40,222 bases of DNA from an uncultured Lachnospiraceae bacterium (GTDB lineage: Bacteria; Bacillota; Clostridia; Lachnospirales; Lachnospiraceae), in the NCBI GenBank assembly GCA_944381505.1, contig CALWLK010000013.1, positions 1-40,222 on the forward strand. Direction: 5' to 3'. A program made the position numbers and the translations under genes. The notes beneath the pieces were generated by a model. That model made no database searches. It saw only the letters and a list, made by a program, of their open reading frames with translations, and was not told the origin of the DNA. Positions 6,970 through 13,762 of this stretch are shown one piece after another; the first letter of the stretch is position 1; every line of letters begins with the position of its first letter.

Positions 6970-9144
6970 TCATAGGACAGGCTTTATCTCTATTCTTTTA
7001 AGCTTTATCCTGCTTCCCTCCCTTACCGAAATTCCAACGCAGCCCTTTTTGTAAGGCCTGTCTCTGTCAACATATATTATCACCGCTCGGTCATCCGCGC
7101 TTACTGTTATCTCTTTTCCTCTGAGCACAGCCTTTATTGTGACCTCCTTTCCGTTTTTCCAAGGGAAATACTCCTCGGAAAGGACATCGTAGCCGGAGCC
7201 GTCCTCCCTGCTTTTCATAAGAGCGAGCCTGTCCCCCTCAATAAGCGCGGCAAGATAAGACCTCAGGGCCCCGCCTACCCTCAAATTCACCCCGTGGAAT
7301 AAGCCTTTGACGGGAACTATATCAAAAGTCACCTCATAATCTCTCATGGAACAGCTTCCTGTATACATCTCCCCGAAGTCCGCACAGGAGAGGTCAAGCT
7401 CTCCGTCCTCAAGGAAAAAGTTTCCCTTAAGCCTCGTAAACGAGCTGAGCTCTGTATGGCCTCCCGGCCATGTCTCTATGCCCTCCTTTTTCAGGTCAAC
7501 AACATAATCCGGCTCTCCCGATATCTCAAACTCATCTGCAAATGCCGTAAACTCAAACCTCTGAAGAGCCTCCCCCAAGGGTCTGAATATAAAGCCGGCC
7601 TCGGACAAAAGCGCGCTCGTTCCACCGGGTATTTTGAAGGAAAGCCTTTTTTTCTCTCCTCTTCTCACTGTAACAGGCTCGCTCTCATATATGACGCCCT
7701 CCCTTTCATCCTTTGCGTAAAGAACGACCATTGCGTCCCTGCTGTAATCAGGTATGAATATAGTTCCCTCGATATGCTGTCCCGGGTAGCATACAGGTGA
7801 AAATGCGGGATCATATCTGCTGTCGGAAAAGTCCTTCGGAGTATAATATGTCTTTTTGTAAAGGTACAGGTCGTCCCCCGGCTCAGCAGAAAGCACGGAA
7901 AGCTTCAGAGAGCCCCTTCCCTTATCCGCCCACTCGCGGCTGTTTGACAGCAGATACTGCCTGTCGGCCTCTCCGCTTCCGCAGATCTCATATCTGAATC
8001 GCATGGCATGAGTTGATCCTTCATACTCGAAATGGCAAAGACTGTCTTTTTCGAGCATATCCCTAAACTCCTCGGGTATCTCTTCATTGTCAAGTCTGTA
8101 GGCAAGCCTTGCTATGTATGAAGCCGACGCCGGGATATCCTGAATGTTATAATAGCCCATAACGCTTGAGAAGATGACCAGATCATTTACAGGCTCCCTC
8201 CACTTTGCACCTATTTGCGAGAGACCTCCCGCGACGCCCAGCACTGTCGCTATATTTCCCACATTGCAGTCTGTATCCCAACCGCAGAGGTTGCATATCT
8301 CGATGCTTTTTGAAAAGTCTCCCTCCCCATAAAAAAGCGCCAAGGCCATTACGGCAGCATTGGGGATAATGTGACATATCCCCGGATACCTGTCGTAACC
8401 GTAATTTTCTTTGACGAAATCAAAGCAAGCCCTCCATGCCTCATCGGTCTTTGCATGACTGTCGTAGAAATCCTTCACGGCACATACCACTTCTTCATAT
8501 CTGCTGCCCTTCTCAACAAACGAGAGGGCCCCTGCCACTATTTTCTTTATATCCTTCTCCTCGAAGGCAAGGCTCACAGCGGCAGCCACGAATGCGGCCC
8601 CGTTCAGTCCCTCACCGTCATGGGTCACAGAGGCCGCCGCCTTTGTCATCTTTACAGCCCTCTCGGGATTTGCGGGGTTAACCAGACCCCAGGTATCGGA
8701 AAATATCTGTCCGCCTATCTGCTCGGCCATTACTTTTCCGTTTTGGGTAATGCTCCCGCTCTCAGGCGCAGGTATCCCGTTTCTCAAATTGAGATACGCG
8801 GTATGCTCTGTGGACACACCGTAACCTCCCCACCAAAAAAAGCCATGTTCAAATGGAGCGTAATTCAAAAGAGCCTTCGCCACATCAGAGGGAGAAAGCT
8901 CCCTCGCCGCCGGGTCTTCTGTGCATATCCCCGAGTCCTCAAGAGCTCTCAGGAAAAACCACGGACCGTTGCTGTCGTCGTCTGCGGCAAAGTTTTTGTA
9001 GGAGGCCGGATAGGAGGGCAGGCTCTCCCCGTATATATTTTTGATCTTCTCGTAGCTCCAGCCCTCTATCGGCGCCCCGTAGCGTATCCCGATTATCTTA
9101 GCCAGCCATCCGCTGTATATCTTCTCTATATATTCTTTTTTCAC
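6970..9144 (-). CDS. ADP-ribosylglycohydrolase-family protein with C-terminal beta-sandwich domain
   Basis: The protein has 724 residues and starts at GTG 9144. The first half or so is an ADP-ribosylglycohydrolase (DraG/ARH) domain, a di-metal fold that hydrolyses N- or O-glycosidic bonds to ADP-ribose or related ribosides. Evidence is AADDDSNGPWFFLRALED near residues 53-70 and GWDTDCNVGNIATVLGVAGG near 288-307, which matches the family's DTD metal motif. The remaining ~380 residues look like beta-sandwich: one segment resembling a carbohydrate-binding module, then a LamG-like end (GLFHGVNLRVGG). Classical DraG proteins are about 300 residues, so this is a long, multidomain version. No signal peptide is visible. 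It lies just upstream of the nucleoside salvage operon, but an intrinsic terminator stands directly before it. Exact substrate is unknown. Confidence 0.85.
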   Translation of the reverse strand: MKKEYIEKIYSGWLAKIIGIRYGAPIEGWSYEKIKNIYGESLPSYPASYKNFAADDDSNGPWFFLRALEDSGICTEDPAARELSPSDVAKALLNYAPFEHGFFWWGGYGVSTEHTAYLNLRNGIPAPESGSITQNGKVMAEQIGGQIFSDTWGLVNPANPERAVKMTKAAASVTHDGEGLNGAAFVAAAVSLAFEEKDIKKIVAGALSFVEKGSRYEEVVCAVKDFYDSHAKTDEAWRACFDFVKENYGYDRYPGICHIIPNAAVMALALFYGEGDFSKSIEICNLCGWDTDCNVGNIATVLGVAGGLSQIGAKWREPVNDLVIFSSVMGYYNIQDIPASASYIARLAYRLDNEEIPEEFRDMLEKDSLCHFEYEGSTHAMRFRYEICGSGEADRQYLLSNSREWADKGRGSLKLSVLSAEPGDDLYLYKKTYYTPKDFSDSRYDPAFSPVCYPGQHIEGTIFIPDYSRDAMVVLYAKDEREGVIYESEPVTVRRGEKKRLSFKIPGGTSALLSEAGFIFRPLGEALQRFEFTAFADEFEISGEPDYVVDLKKEGIETWPGGHTELSSFTRLKGNFFLEDGELDLSCADFGEMYTGSCSMRDYEVTFDIVPVKGLFHGVNLRVGGALRSYLAALIEGDRLALMKSREDGSGYDVLSEEYFPWKNGKEVTIKAVLRGKEITVSADDRAVIIYVDRDRPYKKGCVGISVREGSRIKLKRIEIKPVL

Positions 9145-9162
9145 GGCTTTTGTTCCTTTCCG

Positions 9163-9196
9163 AAAAAAGGAGACAGAGCTTCCCCTCTGCCTCCTT
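9163..9196 (-). terminator. Intrinsic terminator after serS, directly upstream of the ARH-family gene
   Basis: On the minus strand a 12-bp stem (AAGGAGGCAGAG with CTCTGTCTCCTT, one G-U pair) has a 6-base loop and is followed by a run of six T. It ends only 18 bases before GTG 9144. The distal arm plus T-run (TCCTTT) can alternatively pair with the AAAGGA ribosome site of the next gene. The element could therefore be a plain terminator or an attenuator-like switch. Confidence 0.85.
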
Positions 9197-9221
9197 ATGA
9201 TCTTACGACTTTTGTTTTATT

Positions 9222-10529
9222 TTATTTGCCCTTTATCGAGTTGTACTTGGGCACGAGTACCTCTTTTCCTCCCATGTAGGGGCGAAGCACCTCGGGTATC
9301 TTTACAGAGCCGTCGGCCTGAAGATTATTCTCAAGGAAGGCAATAAGCATACGAGGCGGAGCCACGCAGGTATTATTGAGGGTATGGGCAAGATGGTTGC
9401 CCTTCTCCTTGGACTTGATCCTTATCTTAAGTCTCCTTGCCTGAGCGTCTCCGAGGTTTGAGCATGAGCCCACCTCAAAGTACTTCTTCTGTCTGGGAGA
9501 CCAGGCCTCCACGTCACAGGACTTGACCTTGAGGTCCGCCAGATCTCCGGAGCAGCACTCCAGCTGTCTCACGGGAATGTCCAAGGTCCTGAAGAAATCT
9601 ACTGTGTTCTTCCAGAGCACATCGTACCACTTCATCGACTCCTCGGGCTCGCATACTACTATCATCTCCTGCTTTTCAAACTGGTGGATCCTGTATACGC
9701 CTCTCTCCTCAATACCGTGCGCTCCCTTCTCCTTTCTGAAGCAGGGCGAATATGAGGTCATGGTGATGGGGAGCTTCTCCTCCTCTATGGTCTGATCTAT
9801 AAACTTTCCTATCATGGAGTGCTCAGATGTTCCTATGAGGTAGAGATCCTCTCCCTCTATCTTGTACATCATTGCGTCCATCTCCGCAAAGGACATTACT
9901 CCTGTAACCACCTTTGATCTTATCATGTAGGGAGGTATGCAGTAGGTAAAGCCCCTTCCTATCATAAAATCCCTGGCGTAGGCGATCACAGCCTCGTGAA
10001 GTCTGGCTATATCTCCCATCAGGTAGTAGAAGCCGTTTCCGGCGACTCTGCCGGCGGCGTCCATATCTATACCCTCAAATGACTCCATGATCTCCGTGTG
10101 ATAGGGCACCTCGAAATCGGGAACCACAGGCTCGCCGAATTTTTGAAGCTCCACGTTTTCGGAGTCATCCTTTCCTATGGGAACAGAAGGATCTATCATC
10201 TGGGGAATTACCATCATCTTTTGGTTAAGCTTCTCCGAGAGCTCCGTCTGCCTTCCCGAAAGCTCTGTGAGAAGGTCTCCGTCCTTTGCCACCTCGGCCT
10301 TTGCCGCCTCGGCCTCCTCGAATCTCTTCTGAGCCATAAGGGCTCCTATCTCCTTTGAGATCTTGTTTCTCTTTGCCCTGAGCTCGTCCGCCTCCTGCTG
10401 AACCTTTCTCAGCTCTGCGTCCAAAGCTATGCACTCGTCCACAAGGGGAAGCTTCTCATCCTGAAATTTCTTTTTGATATTTTCCTTTACCTTATCCGGA
10501 TTTTCACGGACAAACTTGATATCTAACAT
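9222..10529 (-). CDS. serS: Serine--tRNA ligase
   Basis: This class II synthetase charges tRNA-Ser with serine. I place the start at ATG 10529 (MLDIKFVRENPD) because AGGAG precedes it at 6 bases; a GTG six codons upstream has no ribosome site. The product is 435 residues. The N-terminal ~100 residues form the tRNA-binding coiled coil. Motif 2 is CFRKEKGAHGIEERGVYRIH and motif 3 lies in LAHTLNNTCVAPPRMLIAF, ending with the conserved LRPYMGG. The core reads differently from the Escherichia type (LNNTCVAPPR in place of LNGSGLAVGR). I believe this form is the normal one in Lachnospiraceae-like bacteria and take it as a taxonomic hint, from memory. It follows the B6-kinase gene by 30 bases and ends at a strong terminator. 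Confidence 0.96.
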   Translation of the reverse strand: MLDIKFVRENPDKVKENIKKKFQDEKLPLVDECIALDAELRKVQQEADELRAKRNKISKEIGALMAQKRFEEAEAAKAEVAKDGDLLTELSGRQTELSEKLNQKMMVIPQMIDPSVPIGKDDSENVELQKFGEPVVPDFEVPYHTEIMESFEGIDMDAAGRVAGNGFYYLMGDIARLHEAVIAYARDFMIGRGFTYCIPPYMIRSKVVTGVMSFAEMDAMMYKIEGEDLYLIGTSEHSMIGKFIDQTIEEEKLPITMTSYSPCFRKEKGAHGIEERGVYRIHQFEKQEMIVVCEPEESMKWYDVLWKNTVDFFRTLDIPVRQLECCSGDLADLKVKSCDVEAWSPRQKKYFEVGSCSNLGDAQARRLKIRIKSKEKGNHLAHTLNNTCVAPPRMLIAFLENNLQADGSVKIPEVLRPYMGGKEVLVPKYNSIKGK

Positions 10530-10559
10530 GCTGCTCTCCTGAATCACTGAATTTTTATA

Positions 10560-11432
10560 CTAAATACTATAAGATGTGCAGGCCAACTTATCAAGTATTT
10601 TCTCAAATATCACGCCCTCGTTTACAGGGACTCCCGCCTCCTCGGATATGGCGATACAGCAGGATATGAAATCCGATGCTTTCTTCACCGACCTCTCGAG
10701 GCTCATGCCCTGAAGCAGAGAGGACGCCATTATGGCGGAAAAGATATCCCCTGTGCCGGGCCTGTTTTCTCCTGTCTTTTTGGTGTTCAGAAAGCTTACG
10801 TTGTCGCCGTCGGCTATAACGTTTAAGATTCTCCCGTTTCGCTCTATGCCTGTGATGACCACCTTATCGGGGCCGTAGCTTCTGAGCTTTGCAACCATCT
10901 CCATGAGCTTTGCCTTAAGACGCCTCATAGTGTGCTCCCTCAGAAGGGCTGTTATCTCTCCGTAGTCCACATCTGTGAGTATACATGCCTCGGTGATGTT
11001 AGGCTTTATTATGGTGGCTCTCTTTATGAGGCTCTCCCTGATATACCCGGCGTACTCCTTTGTAAAGCCTCTGTAGAGCCTTCCGTGATCCGCCATGGCG
11101 GGATCCACGAAAACCATGGTGCGGTTTTTTTTGAATTTGTCTATAAAATAAGCCGTGAGCTTCACCTGCTCGTCATAATTCATGTAGCCTGTGACTATGC
11201 CGTCAAAGTTTATTTTGAGCTGTCCCCAAGCGTCCATGTAGGGCTTCATATGATCTGTAAAGTCATACTTATACTCTCCCGGAAATCCCGTATGGTTTGA
11301 GAGTATGGCCGTAGGTATGGGGCAGGCCTGAACTCCCAAAGCCGATATAACAGGAATAGATACGGAAAGCGCGCACCTTCCGTATCCCGACAGATCGTTT
11401 ATCACTGCAAGTTTTTTAGGTTGTGTAATCAT
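10560..11432 (-). CDS. Pyridoxal/pyridoxamine kinase (PdxY/PdxK-like)
   Basis: A 290-residue ribokinase-fold enzyme that phosphorylates B6 vitamers with ATP, making pyridoxal or pyridoxamine 5'-phosphate. The N-terminus AVINDLSGYGRCALSVSIPV and PTAILSNHTGFPG match pyridoxal kinases. The ATP/catalytic segment NRPGTGDIFSAIMASSLLQG (about residues 225-244) carries the GTGD motif with the catalytic Asp. It lies 13 bases downstream of an ECF S-component gene, which supports a shared job in vitamin B6 salvage. Related folds in thiamine-precursor kinases are the main alternative, but the N-terminal motifs favour B6. PLP serves, among others, serine- and amino-acid-metabolising enzymes. Confidence 0.88.
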   Translation of the reverse strand: MITQPKKLAVINDLSGYGRCALSVSIPVISALGVQACPIPTAILSNHTGFPGEYKYDFTDHMKPYMDAWGQLKINFDGIVTGYMNYDEQVKLTAYFIDKFKKNRTMVFVDPAMADHGRLYRGFTKEYAGYIRESLIKRATIIKPNITEACILTDVDYGEITALLREHTMRRLKAKLMEMVAKLRSYGPDKVVITGIERNGRILNVIADGDNVSFLNTKKTGENRPGTGDIFSAIMASSLLQGMSLERSVKKASDFISCCIAISEEAGVPVNEGVIFEKILDKLACTSYSI

Positions 11433-11445
11433 TTTGATCCTTCCA

Positions 11446-12036
11446 CTATCTACGTCCTATCCTTAAGAAAAGCCCTGATTTTATAAGCGCGGGCCTTAAG
11501 GCCATATATATAATACCGGAAACCACGGCATTTGTCACTGAATTAAAGAGGCTTATCCCTGCGTTCCACGCTACAGTGAGATCCGCTGCGGGCTTGCCCA
11601 AAATGAGTATCTTATAATAATATCCCAACAGAGGATCCGCCACAGCATTGAACAAAAGTCCCGCAAAAGCTGCGATCATGACGTATTTCGTCACGTGCTT
11701 TTGGTCCTCGCTGAAGGTTATGTGCCCTATCCTGTGGGCTATGAAGCCTGTGATGAGTCCTATCAAAAACTTGAGTATAAAGGTCTTCGGCGCATATATG
11801 ATATATATGGGATCAAGAAGGTCCCCTATGCTCATGCCTATTGCCCCGCCGAGTCCTCCCACAAGTCCTCCGCCTATGAGAGCCCCCAGCACGCAGACGG
11901 CGTTTCCGAAGTGTATACTCACCGCATCTCCCGCACCCAAGGGTATTTTTATCTGCAAAAAGGTAAATACCACATATGACAGGGCCGCTATAAGTCCCGT
12001 CAGAGCTGTCTTGTAAACATTTTCGTTGATCCTCAT
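11446..12036 (-). CDS. ECF transporter S component, probable vitamin B6 uptake
   Basis: A 196-residue membrane protein with about six spans, typical in length and pattern for the substrate-specific S subunit of energy-coupling-factor importers (ECF riboflavin-transporter-like family). Characteristic are the early segment ALTGLIAALSYVVFTFLQI, the small-residue-rich GALIGGGLVGGLGGAIGMSI and GDLLDPIYIIYAPKTF. S subunits bind the vitamin and recruit a shared EcfA/A'/T module, which is not in this window. The B6 assignment (PdxU-like) rests on the adjacent B6 kinase. The ATG at 12036 is preceded by GGAGGAGAT. Confidence 0.85.
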   Translation of the reverse strand: MRINENVYKTALTGLIAALSYVVFTFLQIKIPLGAGDAVSIHFGNAVCVLGALIGGGLVGGLGGAIGMSIGDLLDPIYIIYAPKTFILKFLIGLITGFIAHRIGHITFSEDQKHVTKYVMIAAFAGLLFNAVADPLLGYYYKILILGKPAADLTVAWNAGISLFNSVTNAVVSGIIYMALRPALIKSGLFLRIGRR

Positions 12037-12042
12037 GATGTC

Positions 12043-12074
12043 ATCTCCTCCGAATCAGGTTCTTTTGAGGAGAT
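12043..12074. repeat. 8+8 inverted repeat spanning the -10 and the ribosome site of the ECF gene
   Basis: ATCTCCTC (12043-12050) and GAGGAGAT (12067-12074) are perfect complements separated by 16 bases. One arm contains the ribosome site of the ECF gene and the other overlaps the -10. Because the predicted transcript starts near 12066, the upstream arm would be mostly untranscribed, so a DNA operator is more plausible than an RNA hairpin. It may also be a chance match to the Shine-Dalgarno sequence. Confidence 0.35.
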
Positions 12075-12102
12075 TATATATGAGGTCTTTTACTCGTTAC
12101 AA
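12073..12102 (-). promoter_or_regulatory. Promoter of the ECF/B6-kinase/serS operon
   Basis: On the minus strand TTGTAA (12102-12097), 18 bases and TATAAT (12078-12073) form a good sigma-A promoter. Its -35 lies in the end of rpe. The predicted start is near 12066. This gives the vitamin and serS genes their own promoter, downstream of the housekeeping operon. Confidence 0.7.
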
Positions 12103-12758
12103 TACTCCGAGAACACTTGTAAAAAATGTTTAATATTTCCTTCAATGTCCCCTGAGAATACTGAAGAACCCGCCACAATTATATTGGCCCCCGCCTCTAA
12201 AATGTCGTCGATATTTTCTCTGTTTACGCCGCCATCCACCTCTATGTCGGTAAAAAGCCCCATCTCGTCTATGCTGTCTCTGAGATCCGATATCTTCTCC
12301 AAGGTGTACTCTATGAATTTCTGTCCTCCAAAGCCCGGATTTACAGTCATGAGGAGGACCATGTCAAGCTCTCCTATGATATTTTCAAGTGTCCATATGG
12401 GCGTTGCAGGGTTAAGGGCCACTCCGGCCTTGAGTCCCGCCTCCTTGATTGCGTTTACAGTCCTGTCAAGATGCTTGCACGCCTCGGCATGGACGGTTAT
12501 TATGTCCGCACCTGCGTTTTTGAAATCATCAATGAATCTTATGGGCTCGTCTACCATGAGATGCACATCGAAGATCCTCTCTGTGCATTTCCTGACAGAC
12601 TTTATGAGCGGCGCTCCGAAAGTGATATTCGGCACAAAGCTTCCGTCCATAACATCCAAATGTATGTACTCGGCTCCCGCCCTGTCGCAGGCCTTTATGT
12701 CCTCGCCCAGCCTGCTGAAATCCGCTGAAAGTATTGAAGGTGATATAACGTATCCCAT
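12090..12758 (-). CDS. rpe: Ribulose-phosphate 3-epimerase
   Basis: The enzyme interconverts ribulose 5-phosphate and xylulose 5-phosphate in the pentose phosphate pathway. I start it at ATG 12758 (MGYVISPSILSADF), which has GAGG 6 bases before it, and not at a TTG six codons upstream. The 222-residue TIM barrel shows SPSILSADF, the metal and catalytic segments IHLDVMDGSFVPN and VHLMVDEP, then VNPGFGGQKF and VDGGVNRENI. These are all the family landmarks, and the length is normal. It is the last gene of the murF-rpe operon, a usual neighbour of rsgA in Firmicutes. Confidence 0.97.
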   Translation of the reverse strand: MGYVISPSILSADFSRLGEDIKACDRAGAEYIHLDVMDGSFVPNITFGAPLIKSVRKCTERIFDVHLMVDEPIRFIDDFKNAGADIITVHAEACKHLDRTVNAIKEAGLKAGVALNPATPIWTLENIIGELDMVLLMTVNPGFGGQKFIEYTLEKISDLRDSIDEMGLFTDIEVDGGVNRENIDDILEAGANIIVAGSSVFSGDIEGNIKHFLQVFSEYCNE

Positions 12759-12840
12759 ATATTTCCTCTTTCCCAAAATGCCCGTAAGGAGGGCGTTTCG
12801 ATATTTTTCGATTCCTTATCAGGAGTCTTAAAACTTTGTT

Positions 12841-13740
12841 TTATCTTCTGCGGCCGTTTTTCAACTCGTCATATATCTGCAGGTAATTTTCGTAACGCTC
12901 CTCGGAGATGCCTCCTTCTTTTACAGCGCGCTTTACCGCGCAGAGGCTCTCTCCCTCTCCCACGTGGAGGCAGCCCGAGTATCTGCACTCCCTTGAAAAT
13001 TCGGAGAACTCGGGAAAATAATCCTTGAGCCTCGAGGCGTCGCTCTCCATCACGGCGAGGGAGGTAAATCCGGGGGTGTCCAAAATGTAGCTGTCGTCGG
13101 AAAGGGCGAAAAGTTCCGTGTGCCTCGTGGTATGCTTCCCTCTCCTTATCTTTTCGCTGAGGACTCCCACCTCCATGACGGACTCCCTGAAAAGCAGGTT
13201 CGTGAGAGATGATTTTCCCACCCCCGAGGGCCCTGCCAAAACGGTGGTCTTTCCCTTAAGGACCTCCATAAGCTCGCTGTATACTCCGCTTTTTTCATTC
13301 TCCGCCTCCGCTACCGAGCCTGTTATGACCTTGTAGCCCGCCCTCCGGTATATCTCCGAAAGCCTCTTGCAGCGATTTGCATCGTCAAGATCAGACTTGT
13401 TGAAGAAGATGGTGACGGGAATATCCTGCTGCTCCATATATACAAGGAAGCGGTCCAAGAGATTTAAATTAGGCTCCGGATCCTTCAGCGCGAATATAAT
13501 GAGGGCTCCGTCCACGTTTGCCGCCGCAGGGCGTATGAGGGAATTCCTCCTCTCAAGGAGCCTTTCGATATTTCCCTCCTTTTCCTCCTCGGACAAAACG
13601 CTTATCTCCACGTCATCCCCCGGGAGGGGCTTTATCTTATCTTTCCTGAATATGCCCTTTGCCTTGCACTCATATACGGATCCCCCGCCTGTGTGTACAT
13701 AATAGAAGCCTGCTATACCCTTTATTATCTTTCCACGCAT
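12841..13740 (-). CDS. rsgA: Ribosome small-subunit GTPase RsgA
   Basis: RsgA is a circularly permuted GTPase that helps mature the 30S subunit. I choose ATG 13740 (MRGKIIKGIAGFYYV); a 42-residue upstream extension of the frame lies inside the prkC 3' region and is unlike the family. The 299-residue product has an N-terminal OB fold, then permuted G motifs: G4 FFNKSDL, G1 GPSGVGKSSL, G3 DTPGF. The C-terminal zinc knuckle reads CRYSGCLHVGEGESLC. The ribosome site is weak, which suggests coupling to prkC 22 bases upstream. In many Firmicutes RsgA is phosphorylated by the neighbouring kinase PrkC, which makes the adjacency meaningful. Confidence 0.96.
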   Translation of the reverse strand: MRGKIIKGIAGFYYVHTGGGSVYECKAKGIFRKDKIKPLPGDDVEISVLSEEEKEGNIERLLERRNSLIRPAAANVDGALIIFALKDPEPNLNLLDRFLVYMEQQDIPVTIFFNKSDLDDANRCKRLSEIYRRAGYKVITGSVAEAENEKSGVYSELMEVLKGKTTVLAGPSGVGKSSLTNLLFRESVMEVGVLSEKIRRGKHTTRHTELFALSDDSYILDTPGFTSLAVMESDASRLKDYFPEFSEFSRECRYSGCLHVGEGESLCAVKRAVKEGGISEERYENYLQIYDELKNGRRR

Positions 13741-13762
13741 ACTTTTTTCGGACCTCTCATGT

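Noticed and set aside
8371..9279. Long plus-strand open frame (302 codons) opposite the ARH-family gene
   Set aside because: It is a mirror frame of a well-supported gene. It is rich in Cys, Arg and Pro without domain pattern, and has no ribosome site.
9222..10529. SerRS motif 3 (LNNTCVAPPR) considered as evidence of an archaeal-type or antibiotic-resistant synthetase
   Set aside because: From memory this form is usual in Lachnospiraceae-like bacteria, and it is the only serS seen here. It is better treated as a taxonomic hint than a novelty.
12145..12831. Plus-strand 228-codon frame opposite rpe
   Set aside because: The composition (Ser/Pro/Met-rich, no motifs) is that of antisense to a conserved gene. 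Rpe motifs are complete on the other strand.
12759..12840. Small GCCC/GGGC hairpin before rpe as a terminator
   Set aside because: The stem is only 4 bp with a weak T-run. rpe is normally cotranscribed with rsgA.
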